Below, one piece after another: positions 26,621 to 36,165 of a stretch of DNA of 64,000 nucleotides. A model generated the notes under the pieces. It did no database searches. It had not been told where the DNA came from and worked only from the letters and a program-made list of their open reading frames with translations. Positions within the stretch are counted from its first letter, which is position 1, and every line of letters starts with the position of its first letter. The position numbers and the translations under genes are program-made. The DNA is from Taibaiella sp. (GTDB lineage Bacteria; Bacteroidota; Bacteroidia; Chitinophagales; Chitinophagaceae), in contig JAEUVV010000006.1 of assembly GCA_016786705.1 (NCBI GenBank), positions 434,001 through 498,000 on the forward strand, given 5' to 3'.

Positions 26621-27040
26621 TTAACCAACAGGATTCAGGTATTGCGCATAGCTATAGCCTTCTTCGCCATCATTTGTACGTACGAGCCACCATTGATCAT
26701 TGGCCTTGCTTACCAAAGTAATAATTTCTCCTTTTGCGGCTTTACCCACAATCGGCTGGTCGGTACCCGGCCCTTTACGAATATTTAAATTACTGCTCTC
26801 TGTAATTACCTCAACCTTACTGCCTGCTACAGCGCCGGCAACATCTACATCCATTACCACATCCCCGGTTAAAAAGTTAGGGTCTATAGAACCATAAATG
26901 TCCCATAGCCTGTTTTTGATCTCAGCGGTAGGTGCAGTACCCTGTATATGTAATACCCCTTCAGATTCACCAATACGTAAATCAGAAACTCCTGAATTTG
27001 CCGCTTCAATAAGGGCTTTATATTTATCTTGTAATGACAT
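26621..27040 (-). CDS. BON-SH3b domain protein, apparently cytoplasmic
   Basis: A 139-residue protein. Residues 1-65 have the pattern of a BON domain (SDLRIGESEGVLHIQGTAP, KNRLWDIYGS), and residues 74-137 form a bacterial SH3 domain (NLNIRKGPGTDQPIVG, then GEIITLV and GYSYAQYLNP). There is no signal peptide. The BON-plus-small-domain layout without export signal recalls the E. coli potassium-binding protein Kbp (YgaU: BON plus LysM, 149 residues), so a cytoplasmic sensing role is possible; that is inference. It lies 27 bp downstream of another BON-domain gene on the same strand. Confidence 0.8.
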   Translation of the reverse strand: MSLQDKYKALIEAANSGVSDLRIGESEGVLHIQGTAPTAEIKNRLWDIYGSIDPNFLTGDVVMDVDVAGAVAGSKVEVITESSNLNIRKGPGTDQPIVGKAAKGEIITLVSKANDQWWLVRTNDGEEGYSYAQYLNPVG

Positions 27041-27067
27041 GATTTAACTAGTTTAAAAATTTATAAA

Positions 27068-27562
27068 TTATTTTACGGTTACTGCAGACATATCGGTCTT
27101 TTTTGGCTTCAGGTTATCCAGGGATTGTTTCAGCTTAGTCACCTTAGCTTTTTCAATCTCGCCTGTTACCGTGATAATGCCATCTTTTACAGTAGCCTGC
27201 ACTGTTGGGAAGTCTTTAGTCGCATCACCTACTTTAGCCTGCAGGTCTGCATCTGCAGTATTGATCTCCGGAGCCGGTGTTGCAGGTAGCGGCGCTGCTA
27301 CTGAAAGATTGTTAGTTACAGATTTTACACCTTCTTTTGCATCAAGTGCTTTTACCGCTGCTTCAACGGCCGCTTTATCCGCATCAGAGTTTACGGTACC
27401 GTTTAACGTAACGACCCCATCTTTTACATCTACTGTAACTCCTGAAGTTACTACGGCTTCCACTTTAGATTTTACTTCAGCATCAGGTACAGATGATTTA
27501 CAGGAGGTAAAGGCTACAGTACCAGCCAATAATAACACGGGAACTAAGTTTTTGATTGTCAT
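27068..27562 (-). CDS. BON-domain lipoprotein (two BON repeats)
   Basis: A 164-residue lipoprotein from the ATG at 27562, chosen over a start at 27619 because it opens a standard signal peptide (MTIKNLVPVLLLAGTVAFTSC, lipidated Cys21). Two BON domains follow: about 28-82 (VEAVVTSGVTVDVKDGVVTL, GTVNSDADKAAVEAAVKAL) and 105-160 (TVQATVKDGIITVTGEIE). BON domains bind membranes or ligands and occur in OsmY-like envelope stress proteins, so a periplasmic stress function is plausible. Probably co-transcribed with the BON-SH3 gene downstream. Divergent from rimP. Confidence 0.85.
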   Translation of the reverse strand: MTIKNLVPVLLLAGTVAFTSCKSSVPDAEVKSKVEAVVTSGVTVDVKDGVVTLNGTVNSDADKAAVEAAVKALDAKEGVKSVTNNLSVAAPLPATPAPEINTADADLQAKVGDATKDFPTVQATVKDGIITVTGEIEKAKVTKLKQSLDNLKPKKTDMSAVTVK

Positions 27563-27674
27563 GTTTTCTATTTTAGGTTTGATAATACCAGTAAAGATAA
27601 ATAATTTAACAAACGACAAGTACCGATAACAAATATTTTACAATAGGTTTTAATATAATGGATATAATATCCAT

Positions 27675-27705
27675 TTTGTCATTTTAATTCTTTTTTATAC
27701 CTTTG
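27675..27705 (+). promoter_or_regulatory. Promoter of rimP-nusA-infB
   Basis: TTTG (27675-27678), 19-bp spacer, TACCTTTG (27698-27705): the best consensus promoter in the window. Predicted start near 27711, leaving a leader of about 45 nt that contains a strong hairpin. Confidence 0.75.
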
Positions 27706-27721
27706 CAGCAGAACATTGAGT

Positions 27722-27740
27722 TGGGGGCAGGATGCCCCCA
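27722..27740 (+). promoter_or_regulatory. rimP leader hairpin (possible attenuator)
   Basis: Perfect 8-bp stem TGGGGGCA (27722-27729) and TGCCCCCA (27733-27740), loop GGA, followed by TATTTTGTT. It sits about 11 nt after the predicted transcription start and 15 nt before the rimP ATG, so it could act as a premature terminator or as a translational control for the operon. Confidence 0.6.
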
Positions 27741-27755
27741 TATTTTGTTGAAAAA

Positions 27756-28208
27756 ATGGATATATTAAAACTAGTAAGTGATAAAGTGGACGAGCTGACC
27801 GCAGATTCCTCCCTTTTTCTTGTTGAAGTAAAAATGAAGCCTACCAATAACATAAAAGTTTATCTGGATGGCGATCAGGGCGTAAATATTGAAGCCTGTA
27901 CCAAAATAAACAGGGCTTTGTATAAAATGATCGAAGAAGCGGCCATTTATCCCGAGGGCGATTTCTCTTTAGAAGTGTCCAGCCCGGGTGTGGATGAACC
28001 TTTGAAGTTTTTACGTCAATATGTAAAGAATATCGGGAGAACAGTGGAAGTGACGCTTGCAGACGAAACAAAACACCTTGGGGTGCTTAAAGAAGCTTCA
28101 GACGTACAGGTGGTTTTAGAAATAAAATTACCTAAAAATAAAGGGGTTTCAACAGTAGAAATACCTTTTGATACCATAACCCGGACAGTAGTACAAATCG
28201 TTTTTTAA
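27756..28208 (+). CDS. rimP: Ribosome maturation factor RimP
   Basis: A 150-residue protein required for 30S subunit maturation. The ATG at 27756 is preferred; an in-frame ATG at 27732 lies inside the leader hairpin. RimP hallmarks: LVSDKVDELTADSSLFLVEV at the start, INRALYKMIEE, then EVSSPGVDEPLKFLRQYVKNIGRTVEV with the conserved SSPG-x-x-x-PL motif, and a C-terminal SH3-like beta domain ending IPFDTITRTVVQIVF. First gene of the conserved rimP-nusA-infB operon, 52 bp upstream of nusA. Confidence 0.95.
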   Translation: MDILKLVSDKVDELTADSSLFLVEVKMKPTNNIKVYLDGDQGVNIEACTKINRALYKMIEEAAIYPEGDFSLEVSSPGVDEPLKFLRQYVKNIGRTVEVTLADETKHLGVLKEASDVQVVLEIKLPKNKGVSTVEIPFDTITRTVVQIVF

Positions 28209-28260
28209 ATCAATTAAAAAGAGTATAGCAATCAGCTAGCTTGACAAATAATATTATACG

Positions 28261-29523
28261 ATGGCAAGTATCAATTTAATAGAATCATTTCAGGATTTTA
28301 AAGAAGCCGAAGGCATTGACCGTTCCACCTTGATGAAAGTGCTGGAAGACGTTTTTAAAACCTTATTAAGGAAAAAATACGGCTCAGACGAAAATTTTGA
28401 TGTGATCGTAAATGATCAAACCGGTGACCTTGAGATCTTCAGAAGAAGGATTGTTGTGGAAGATGGATTTGAAGAAGATGATAATGCAGAGATTCAACTT
28501 TTTGAGGCCAAAATGATCGATCCGGATTACAGCGTCGGTGAAGAGGTTTACGAAGAGATTGATGTACTGGACTTTGGAAGAAGAGCTATTTTAGCAGCCA
28601 AGCAAACATTAGCAGCGCGGATCAGTGACCTGAAGAAAAATACGATCCTGCAAAAATACGCGGAGCGTGTAGGTGAAATTATTAATGGCGAGGTATACCA
28701 GATCTGGAGAAAGGAACTGATGCTGTTAGATGAAGAAGGTAATGAACTTTTATTGCCTAAATCTGAGCAAATACCCGGCGACTTCTTCAGAAAAGGAGAA
28801 CCTTTACGTGCGGTTGTAAAGAAAGTAGAAATGAGGGCTAATACCCCGGTAATTATTTTAAGCCGGACCCACCCTTCGTTTTTAGAAAAATTGTTGGAAA
28901 TAGAGGTTCCGGAAATACAGGATGGCCTTATCACAATCAAGAAAATTGTTCGTGAACCCGGAGAGCGTGCTAAAGTAGCCGTTGAAAGCTATGATGACAG
29001 AATTGACCCGGTAGGTGCCTGTGTAGGTATGAAAGGTAGCCGTATCCACGGTATCGTAAGAGAATTGAAAAATGAAAATATTGATGTGATCAACTATACG
29101 GCAAATGCTTCCCTGATGATCCAGAGAGCATTAACCCCGGCAAAAGTTAACCGTATCGATATCAATTCGGAAAAAGAACAGGCTGAAGTGTATATGGATA
29201 CCGACCAGGTATCCCTGGCCATTGGCCGTAAAGGGGTCAATATTAAATTGGCGCAGCAATTGACCGGGTATAACATTGATGTTTATCGTGATGTAAAAGA
29301 ATCAGCTAACTTTGACATTGATTTAGAAGAGTTTGGCGATGAAATTGAATCCTGGGTTATTGCTGAGTTCAAGAAAGTAGGTTATGATACCGCATTGAGT
29401 GTCTTAGAGCATTCAGTAGAGGAGTTAACCCGTAGGACTGACCTGGAAGAAGAAACAGTTAAGGACGTACGTCGTATTCTGGAAGCAGAATTTGAAGAAG
29501 ATCAGGATGAGTCAGCATCTTAG
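28261..29523 (+). CDS. nusA: Transcription termination/antitermination factor NusA
   Basis: A 420-residue NusA: N-terminal RNA-polymerase-binding domain (1-130), S1 domain (about 135-200: GEVYQIWRKELMLLDEEGNELLLPKSEQIPGDFFRKGE), KH1 (GERAKVAVESYDDRIDPVGACVGMKGSRI, about 232-262) and KH2 (VSLAIGRKGVNIKLAQQLTGYNIDVY, about 316-341), then a short helical and acidic tail (EEDQDESAS). It lacks the long AR1/AR2 repeats of enterobacterial NusA, as usual in this phylum. It modulates pausing, termination and antitermination. Second gene of the operon; a 165-bp gap with no obvious terminator precedes infB. Confidence 0.97.
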   Translation: MASINLIESFQDFKEAEGIDRSTLMKVLEDVFKTLLRKKYGSDENFDVIVNDQTGDLEIFRRRIVVEDGFEEDDNAEIQLFEAKMIDPDYSVGEEVYEEIDVLDFGRRAILAAKQTLAARISDLKKNTILQKYAERVGEIINGEVYQIWRKELMLLDEEGNELLLPKSEQIPGDFFRKGEPLRAVVKKVEMRANTPVIILSRTHPSFLEKLLEIEVPEIQDGLITIKKIVREPGERAKVAVESYDDRIDPVGACVGMKGSRIHGIVRELKNENIDVINYTANASLMIQRALTPAKVNRIDINSEKEQAEVYMDTDQVSLAIGRKGVNIKLAQQLTGYNIDVYRDVKESANFDIDLEEFGDEIESWVIAEFKKVGYDTALSVLEHSVEELTRRTDLEEETVKDVRRILEAEFEEDQDESAS

Positions 29524-29688
29524 TCTAAGGCGTCATAAATTAATGAGCGGGGTTCCTGTTCATTTGAAATATATTCAAAAAAGGTATTGATATCATTAGT
29601 TTTCAACCGTGCTGATATTATCAATATGATTAAATACAGATAGAATATAAGAGCGTTATAAATCACGCGGTTGAACTCAAATATTAGA

Positions 29689-32600
29689 ATGTCAGAAACA
29701 ACAAATACACCCAGACTATTAGCCGCAGCCAAGGAGTTTAATATTGGTAAGGATACACTAGTGGAGTACTTAACCAAGAAGGGCTTTGAAATGGACGCGA
29801 AACCCAGTGCGAAGCTTACAGAGGAAATGTACTTTGCATTGCAGGACGAGTTTGCCAAAGATAAAGCGGCAAAGCGTAAAAGCGATGCCATAGCTTTACC
29901 TAAAGGCTCTTTGCTGGAAAATCTGAATAAGTCAAAAGAAGAACTGGACTTGGGCGCTAAAGATAAAAAATCTGGTGCAAAACCTAAAGGGGCCAAAGAA
30001 GCGGAACAGCCTATGGTGACTAAGGAAGAGGAAACCATTCCTGAACCTAAAGAACAACCGGTAGCAGAACCGCAACCGTTGCCACAACCACCGGTTGAGG
30101 TAAAAGAAGCTCCTGCTCCTGTAGCGGAACAACCGGCCTCAGCACCGGAAGAAGCTAAGCCACCTGTGGTGGAAGAAAAGGTGGAAGCTGCTCCTCCGGT
30201 TGAAGAAAAGCCGGTAGCAAAAGCAGAAACTGAAGAAGAAGAACCGGCAACGCCATCGCATATCGAAACAAAATCCCCTAAATTGTCCGGGCCAAAAATC
30301 CTCGATAAAATTGATTTAGAGGGACTTAATATGTCTACAAGGCCGAAAAAAGGTGCTGCGAAAAAGAAAGAAGAAGAAGAGAAAACCGAAGATGCACCGA
30401 AAGCAGCAACTCCTCCGGTTTCCGTTGAGCCTAAAGCACCTGTAACTCCGGCACCAGTGGTAGAACCCCAAAAGCCTGCAGAAGAGCAGAAACCTGTAAC
30501 GGCAGCGCCTGCGGCAGAGCCGGAAAAACCAGCAGCGCCACAAGAAGACAAACCGGAGCATATTGAAATGAATGCACCGAGACTTGCCGGACCGAAAATT
30601 TTAGGTAAGATCGAATTACCGGTAAATGACGGCGGAAGAGGTAGCGACAGGGAGAAACGCAAACGTAAACGTATTCCTGTAGATAATAAAAAGCCGGAAG
30701 GCAATACCCAAGGTGGTAACAATAATCAAAACCGTGGCCCTGGAAGTAACCAGAACCGTGGTCCGGGCCAGGGTGGCCATCAGGGACAAGGAAACCAACG
30801 TGGTCCTGGTCAAGGTGGCGGATTTGGCAATCGCCCGGGCGGTGGCAATCGTCCTGATAACAGGCCGGGTGCAAATAATCGCAACAATAATAATAACAAC
30901 CGTGGTAATACCAGGTTTAATAACCAGCCTGCTCAACCTCAGGAAGTAGATCAAAAAGCTATCCAGGATAAAATCAGGGAAACACAGGCCAAACTGGCGG
31001 GTGGTTCCGGTAAAGGTAAAAACCTGAAAGCTAAATACCGGAAAAGCAAACGGGAGGAGATGGCCGAAAAACGTGCAGCTGCTGAAGCAGAACACGATGG
31101 CAGCATCCTGCAGGTAACCGAGTTTATCTCTGTTTCTGAACTGGCAACCTTACTCGACGTACCGTTTACTGATGTTATCAGTAAATGTATGAGCTTAGGT
31201 ATCATGGTGTCTATTAACCAAAGGCTGGATGCAGAGGTAATTGAACTTGTGGCAAGTGAGTTTGATCGTGAAGTTGAGTTCATTAACTTACAGCAGGATG
31301 CTGATGAAGAAGTGGATGAAGACGATGGTATGGAAGATACCGAAGAAAGAGCACCTGTAGTGACCATCATGGGTCACGTTGACCATGGTAAAACATCATT
31401 GCTGGATTATATCCGTAATGCAAGTGTGGTAGCAGGTGAAGCGGGTGGTATCACACAGCACATTGGTGCTTATCGGGTTACTACAGATTCCGGTAAGAAT
31501 ATCACCTTCCTGGATACGCCGGGTCACGAAGCCTTTACAGCGATGCGTGCCCGTGGTGCCAAGGCTGCCGATGTGGCTGTAATCGTTGTGGCGGCAGATG
31601 ATGCCATTATGCCACAAACAAGAGAAGCGATCTCGCATGCTCAGGCTGCAGGGCTTCCAATGGTATTCGCCATTAACAAAATCGATAAAGAAGGAGCAAA
31701 TCCTGAAAAAATTAAAGAGCAATTAGCCGGTATGAACATCCTGGTAGAAGACTGGGGGGGTAAATTCCAAAGCCAGGAAATTTCTGCTAAAAAAGGAATT
31801 GGTATCGAAGAATTGCTGGAAAAAATATTATTAGAATCAGAATTGCTGGAGTTAAAAGCAAATCCTGAAAAAGTAGGTACCGGCTCTATTATTGAAGCCT
31901 CCCTGGATAAAGGTCGTGGATTCGTTTCTACCGTCCTGGTTCAGAATGGTACTTTAAGCATGGGTGACATGATCGTTTCCGGTCAGCACTTTGGTAAAGT
32001 AAAAGCCATGTTCAATGAACGCGGTCAAAGAGTAAAAGAAGCGGGCCCGTCTACGCCGGTTCAGGTATTAGGTTTGAACGGTGCACCACAGGCCGGTGAG
32101 AAATTTAAAGTATATGCCGACGAGTCTGAAGCTAAGACCGTTGCTAACCGTCGTGCACAGATCATGCGCGAGCAAGGTATCCGTACCCGTAAGCACATTA
32201 CCCTGGATGAGATCGGTCGCCGTTTGGCATTGGGTAACTTTAAAGAGCTTAACGTGATCATCAAAGGTGACTTCGATGGTTCTGTAGAAGCATTGAGTGA
32301 CTCTTTGCAAAAACTGTCTACTGAAGAAGTAGTAGTAAGCATTGTACACAAAGGTGTAGGTCAGATCACAGAATCTGATGTATTGCTGGCTTCTGCTTCC
32401 GATGCGATCATCCTCGGCTTCCAGGTACGCCCGTCTTCACAGGCTGCGAAACTGGCGGACCAGGAAAATATCGAGATCCGTTACTACTCCATTATCTATG
32501 ATGCCATCGATGAGATCAAACTGGCGATGGAAGGTATGCTGGAGCCTACTATTGAGAAGAAAGTGGTGGGTAATATCGAAGTGCGCGAGGTGTTCAAGAT

Positions 32601-32853
32601 CAGTGGCGTAGGTACTATTGCCGGATGTTATGTAATGGATGGTAAATTCTCCCGTAACACTAAACTGAATGTGATCCGTGAAGGTATTGTGGTACATACC
32701 GGAGAGCTTTCTTCACTGAAACGTTTCAAAGACGATGTGAAAGAAGTAGCCGCTGGCTATGAATGTGGTTTGAGCATTAAGAACTTTAATGATATCAGAG
32801 TAGGGGATGTCCTCGAAGGTTACGAAGAAGTAGAAGTAAAACGTACTTTGTAA
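29689..32853 (+). CDS. infB: Translation initiation factor IF-2
   Basis: A 1054-residue IF-2 from the ATG at 29689 (a TTG at 29671 is less likely). The N-terminus has an IF-2 N domain (5-55) and then about 400 residues of low complexity: Pro/Glu/Ala/Lys-rich stretches, two copies of a conserved 20-residue element (191-210 and 291-310: HIE--P-L-GPKIL-KI-L) exactly 100 residues apart, and a Gly/Asn/Arg-rich tract (339-412). The GTPase core shows GHVDHGKT (562-569), DTPGHEAF and NKID, followed by the C1 and C2 domains. It delivers initiator tRNA to the 30S subunit. A perfect terminator follows. Confidence 0.97.
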   Translation: MSETTNTPRLLAAAKEFNIGKDTLVEYLTKKGFEMDAKPSAKLTEEMYFALQDEFAKDKAAKRKSDAIALPKGSLLENLNKSKEELDLGAKDKKSGAKPKGAKEAEQPMVTKEEETIPEPKEQPVAEPQPLPQPPVEVKEAPAPVAEQPASAPEEAKPPVVEEKVEAAPPVEEKPVAKAETEEEEPATPSHIETKSPKLSGPKILDKIDLEGLNMSTRPKKGAAKKKEEEEKTEDAPKAATPPVSVEPKAPVTPAPVVEPQKPAEEQKPVTAAPAAEPEKPAAPQEDKPEHIEMNAPRLAGPKILGKIELPVNDGGRGSDREKRKRKRIPVDNKKPEGNTQGGNNNQNRGPGSNQNRGPGQGGHQGQGNQRGPGQGGGFGNRPGGGNRPDNRPGANNRNNNNNNRGNTRFNNQPAQPQEVDQKAIQDKIRETQAKLAGGSGKGKNLKAKYRKSKREEMAEKRAAAEAEHDGSILQVTEFISVSELATLLDVPFTDVISKCMSLGIMVSINQRLDAEVIELVASEFDREVEFINLQQDADEEVDEDDGMEDTEERAPVVTIMGHVDHGKTSLLDYIRNASVVAGEAGGITQHIGAYRVTTDSGKNITFLDTPGHEAFTAMRARGAKAADVAVIVVAADDAIMPQTREAISHAQAAGLPMVFAINKIDKEGANPEKIKEQLAGMNILVEDWGGKFQSQEISAKKGIGIEELLEKILLESELLELKANPEKVGTGSIIEASLDKGRGFVSTVLVQNGTLSMGDMIVSGQHFGKVKAMFNERGQRVKEAGPSTPVQVLGLNGAPQAGEKFKVYADESEAKTVANRRAQIMREQGIRTRKHITLDEIGRRLALGNFKELNVIIKGDFDGSVEALSDSLQKLSTEEVVVSIVHKGVGQITESDVLLASASDAIILGFQVRPSSQAAKLADQENIEIRYYSIIYDAIDEIKLAMEGMLEPTIEKKVVGNIEVREVFKISGVGTIAGCYVMDGKFSRNTKLNVIREGIVVHTGELSSLKRFKDDVKEVAAGYECGLSIKNFNDIRVGDVLEGYEEVEVKRTL

Positions 32854-32869
32854 GCTTACAATATTTAAT

Positions 32870-32906
32870 AAAAAAATCCGGCTGTGATAATCAGCCGGAT
32901 TTTTTT
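32870..32906 (+). terminator. Terminator of the rimP-nusA-infB operon
   Basis: Perfect 15-bp stem (AAAAAAATCCGGCTG and CAGCCGGATTTTTTT), 7-nt loop, T-run to 32906. Confidence 0.92.
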
Positions 32907-33030
32907 GCTACCTGAAAACACGATCAAAAGGTTCATGGCAAATGATGCTGATAAACTGCTTTATAAAATCCGGATTATAATTATAAAACTTTTAAAGTAA
33001 TATTGTAACTATTAGTTAACCTGTTGCTTT

Positions 33031-34269
33031 ATGCGTCTATACTATGTAAAAAAGATCTGGATTTATTTACTGATCTCTGCTCTTCTTGGGCTTTATACTA
33101 TTAATGCAATAATGCATGATGGATTCGTTGCTGATATTAATTATTGGGTGGGTTGGGGTTGGTATGGTAAAGAAAACGGGATACAGAACATCTACTTTTC
33201 TTCTACCAATTATTATCCTTTATACCACTACATCCTGACCGGTTTTGCCAGCCTCTTCGATTCGTGGGATCATTTGGAAAAGTATATTTATCTACTCAGG
33301 TTCATTACTTTGGCATTTGATATTTTAGGAATTTATCTTGTTTACCTGTTTTTGAAAAAAAGATACTCGTTTTGGACACTCCTGTTATTTGCATTTATTA
33401 ATATTCCCTTTTTATACAATAGCCTTATCTGGGGACAAGTGGATGCGATCCTTGGCTTTTTTGTATTTGCAGCTATTTATTTCCTTTATAAGCAAAAAAT
33501 AATATGGGGGACATTATGTTTAGCCCTTAGCCTCGCGTTTAAGTTGCAGGCGATCGTTTTTTTGCCTGTGTTCGGGCTGTACCTTTTATATCAAGTTCCT
33601 GTACAACATTGGCGGTCAAAAGTAAGTATGGCCGTACTCGTTTTTGTGGCGAGCCTGTTTCTTATTTGTTTGCCGTTCATTATAGAGCAAGATAGATTTT
33701 TAGTATTTAAGAAAGCCGTTAGCGGCCTGGTTGGTTTTTTCCCGGTTGTTACTATGGGCGCGGCTAATGTGTGGAGTATTTTTCTTTCAGATCATGCGGA
33801 TAAAATTCCCGACAGTACAGCTTTATTAGGTACCATTACTTATAAACAAGCCGGCCTTACTTTATTTTGTACCAGTTCTTTTTTCGCCCTGCTTCCATTA
33901 TTGAAGGCTATTGTTGCTAAAATCAAGGGGAACACAGAGGTGTTTTTTGGATTAGATAAATTAATGCTGTCAGCGTCGCTTATAGGCCTTAGCTTCTACT
34001 TTTTCAATACGCAAATACATGAACGCTACAGCCACCCTGTTTTCCTGTTTTTAATGTGCTATAGTTTTTTGAGAAAAGACTTTTTCCCCTTTATTCTTTT
34101 TTCAATAGCTTATTTTTTGAACCTGGAATCAATACTTAGATGGGGCCGTTTTGATAATTACCATACCGTGATCTTCCAAAGATATTTTGCAGGCGCCTTA
34201 TATGCTATTGTGATTGTTTACCTTTTCTTCCGCTTGTACCAAAAAAAGCATAGGCAACAGACCGGTTAA
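33031..34269 (+). CDS. Polytopic membrane protein, probable GT-C fold glycosyltransferase
   Basis: A 412-residue protein with about ten hydrophobic segments. The first external loop holds HDGFVADINYWVGWGW, with an acidic residue after the first membrane helix as in GT-C transferases that use lipid-linked sugars, followed by STNYYPLYHYILTGF, a match to the DYPPL-type motif of mannosyltransferases of the DUF2029/PIG-M group. Near the end TQIHERYSHPVF contains the conserved Q-x-HERY pattern of these enzymes. The acceptor is unknown. It is followed after 10 bp by a small outer-membrane protein gene and then a serine hydrolase gene, all on the same strand. Confidence 0.75.
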   Translation: MRLYYVKKIWIYLLISALLGLYTINAIMHDGFVADINYWVGWGWYGKENGIQNIYFSSTNYYPLYHYILTGFASLFDSWDHLEKYIYLLRFITLAFDILGIYLVYLFLKKRYSFWTLLLFAFINIPFLYNSLIWGQVDAILGFFVFAAIYFLYKQKIIWGTLCLALSLAFKLQAIVFLPVFGLYLLYQVPVQHWRSKVSMAVLVFVASLFLICLPFIIEQDRFLVFKKAVSGLVGFFPVVTMGAANVWSIFLSDHADKIPDSTALLGTITYKQAGLTLFCTSSFFALLPLLKAIVAKIKGNTEVFFGLDKLMLSASLIGLSFYFFNTQIHERYSHPVFLFLMCYSFLRKDFFPFILFSIAYFLNLESILRWGRFDNYHTVIFQRYFAGALYAIVIVYLFFRLYQKKHRQQTG

Positions 34270-34279
34270 TTCTAATGAT

Positions 34280-34906
34280 ATGAAGTATTTTTATTTTATT
34301 GCATTCTTTATTTTAATCAGGGCGCCATTCAGCCTAGCCCAGGAAACGGCTACCCGGCCTATTCCTGTAGAGCTGAGTTTTTTTAATAATGGTACTTTTA
34401 TGCCCGGCAAAGGTATGTTAGGGGTATGGAGCCCGACCTTCAATCCGGGGTTAAGCCTGGGCTCGAGATTTTACTACACCCGAAAAGAAAAAACACAATG
34501 GTTCCAGTCGGCAAAGCTGGGCTATTTTTATCACCGGCATGCACAGCACGGTCTTCAGTTGTATACAGAATTAGGCTACCGTTATAAATTTACTTCTGCC
34601 TGGTATGTAGAACCTAAGCTGGGTGCGGGTTATTTGCTGTCTATACCGGCAATGCAGCTGTTTGAGTTTAAAGACGGTGCCTATCAGCAAAAACCTTTTA
34701 AGGGTCGGCACCAGCTTATGGCCGGGCTGAACATCAGCCTCGGGTATAGTTTTCAGCAAAAGACGAAGCTTCCTTTAGAGGTCTTCCTTGGGTACCAGTT
34801 CTGGGTGCAATCGCCTTTCGTTAATAAATATGTGCCTGTACTGCCCAACAATTCAGTGCATATAGGTGGGGTATATTATTTTAAAAAATTCAAAAATAAA
34901 AGGTAA
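34280..34906 (+). CDS. Hypothetical outer membrane beta-barrel protein
   Basis: A 208-residue protein from the ATG at 34280; longer in-frame starts would overlap the upstream gene. Signal peptide MKYFYFIAFFILIRAPFSLAQ (1-21). The remainder alternates amphipathic strands rich in Tyr, Phe and Gly (SLGSRFYYTRKEKTQWFQSA, LGYFYHRHAQHGLQLYTELG, LPLEVFLGYQFWV) and ends VGGVYYFKKFKNKR-like, the look of an 8-strand outer membrane barrel. The serine hydrolase gene starts one base after its stop codon, so translation is probably coupled. Function unknown. Confidence 0.72.
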   Translation: MKYFYFIAFFILIRAPFSLAQETATRPIPVELSFFNNGTFMPGKGMLGVWSPTFNPGLSLGSRFYYTRKEKTQWFQSAKLGYFYHRHAQHGLQLYTELGYRYKFTSAWYVEPKLGAGYLLSIPAMQLFEFKDGAYQQKPFKGRHQLMAGLNISLGYSFQQKTKLPLEVFLGYQFWVQSPFVNKYVPVLPNNSVHIGGVYYFKKFKNKR

Positions 34907-34907
34907 T

Positions 34908-36083
34908 ATGAAACGCCAAATAATAATCTTAGCGGGCATATTATTACTGAGTGCTTGTTCCCGTAAAGAGAGTATTACACCTACAGAAGCATGTACGGTT
35001 GCTCCAGCCCCTTCCCATAGCAAAGGGACGGCTTTCCAGGGAATAATAACGGATTATACTCATAAGGGATTGCCCGGTATCGCCTTGCTGGTAAAAGATG
35101 CCGAAGGTACCTGGTATGGCGCTTCCGGTAAAGCCGACCTTGCCAAAGAAGTACCAATGCAGCCTTGCCATGTCAATAAAGTGGCGAGCCTGACTAAAAT
35201 ATTTATGGGCGCTCTTACTTTTAAATTAGCAGAGGAAGGTAAGATCGACCTGGATAGAAAAGTATCGGATTACCTGTCCGCAAAAGATCTGAAGGACATT
35301 GCCAATGCCGGTAAAGTTACGGTAAGGCAATTGTTGAAACATACTACCGGCATTTTTGATGTGATTACAGACAATAGCTTTTACCTCTCTGTATTAAATG
35401 ATCCGCCCGCATTCCGGGACCAGTATGATATCCTGAAATTTGTGCGGGGTAAAGCAGCCGCTTTTGAAGCCGGTACACAGGAAGGGTACAGCAATACCAA
35501 TACTTTGCTGTTGAGCATGGTTATTGATAAAGCTACGGGAGTTTCACATGCACAACTATTGCGGGAAAAGATCTTTGAGCCCCTGGGATTGCAGAACAGC
35601 TTTTATTATTACCATGACGCTTTACCGGCTCAGGGTGTAGCCCAGGGTTATTATGATTTGTTTAATAACGGCACCATTGCTAATGTTTCCAGCTACAATA
35701 CCGGGAGTGGCAATGGTTACACGGGTTTATACACTAATGTATTTGACCTCCTGAGATTCTCAGAAGCCTTGTTTGAAGACCGGTCCCTCCTGAGTCAGAA
35801 CTCATTAGACCAGATGCTGACCTTCGATATGCCTTTGGAAGCTGGTGCCGACCGGCTCCTGGGGGCGGGCGCTATGAAAGATTTTATACAGAGGTCAGAT
35901 CCCACAGAATACGCCTGGGGCCATCGGGGCCGGGACCTGGGCTACAGTGCCGATATGTTTTACTTTCCGGAGAAAGGACAAACAATGGTGCTGATCGTGA
36001 ACTACGGTACGGATGGAGAAAGTGCATTGCGACCGGCCTTCTACGAGTTGAGAAAAGCTATCGTGGATAAAATGATGGAGTAG
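34908..36083 (+). CDS. Serine hydrolase lipoprotein of the class C beta-lactamase/D-Ala-D-Ala carboxypeptidase fold
   Basis: A 391-residue protein. The ATG at 34908 opens a lipoprotein signal (LLLSAC, Cys17). The beta-lactamase-related domain (about 42-385) has nucleophile Ser94 and Lys97 in SLTK, Tyr194-Ser195-Asn196 as the YxN motif, and HRG (339-341) where penicillin-recognising enzymes have KTG or HTG. This fits family S12 (PF00144), which includes peptidases, esterases and beta-lactamases; the HRG variant leaves the substrate open. It faces the periplasm or the cell exterior. It overlaps the upstream cluster of membrane protein genes. No resistance claim is warranted. Confidence 0.88.
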   Translation: MKRQIIILAGILLLSACSRKESITPTEACTVAPAPSHSKGTAFQGIITDYTHKGLPGIALLVKDAEGTWYGASGKADLAKEVPMQPCHVNKVASLTKIFMGALTFKLAEEGKIDLDRKVSDYLSAKDLKDIANAGKVTVRQLLKHTTGIFDVITDNSFYLSVLNDPPAFRDQYDILKFVRGKAAAFEAGTQEGYSNTNTLLLSMVIDKATGVSHAQLLREKIFEPLGLQNSFYYYHDALPAQGVAQGYYDLFNNGTIANVSSYNTGSGNGYTGLYTNVFDLLRFSEALFEDRSLLSQNSLDQMLTFDMPLEAGADRLLGAGAMKDFIQRSDPTEYAWGHRGRDLGYSADMFYFPEKGQTMVLIVNYGTDGESALRPAFYELRKAIVDKMME

Positions 36084-36165
36084 TTCCTGTAACTATATCT
36101 CTTTACCGGCAAGGCAAAACGAGTTTATATGCTTAATTTTGGCCTTTGCCTTTATACTTTCATAG

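Noticed and set aside
27171..27629. Plus-strand frame opposite the BON lipoprotein
   Set aside because: Ala/Ser/Thr-rich low complexity mirroring the codons of the BON domains; no start region or motif.
27732..27755. rimP start at the ATG inside the leader hairpin (27732)
   Set aside because: The codons lie in a strong hairpin, and the second ATG gives the normal RimP N-terminus.
29520..30722. Long minus-strand reading frame (400 codons) opposite infB
   Set aside because: It is Ser/Gly/Phe-rich low complexity produced by the repetitive plus-strand codons of the IF-2 N-terminus; it has no known domain and the plus frame is certain.
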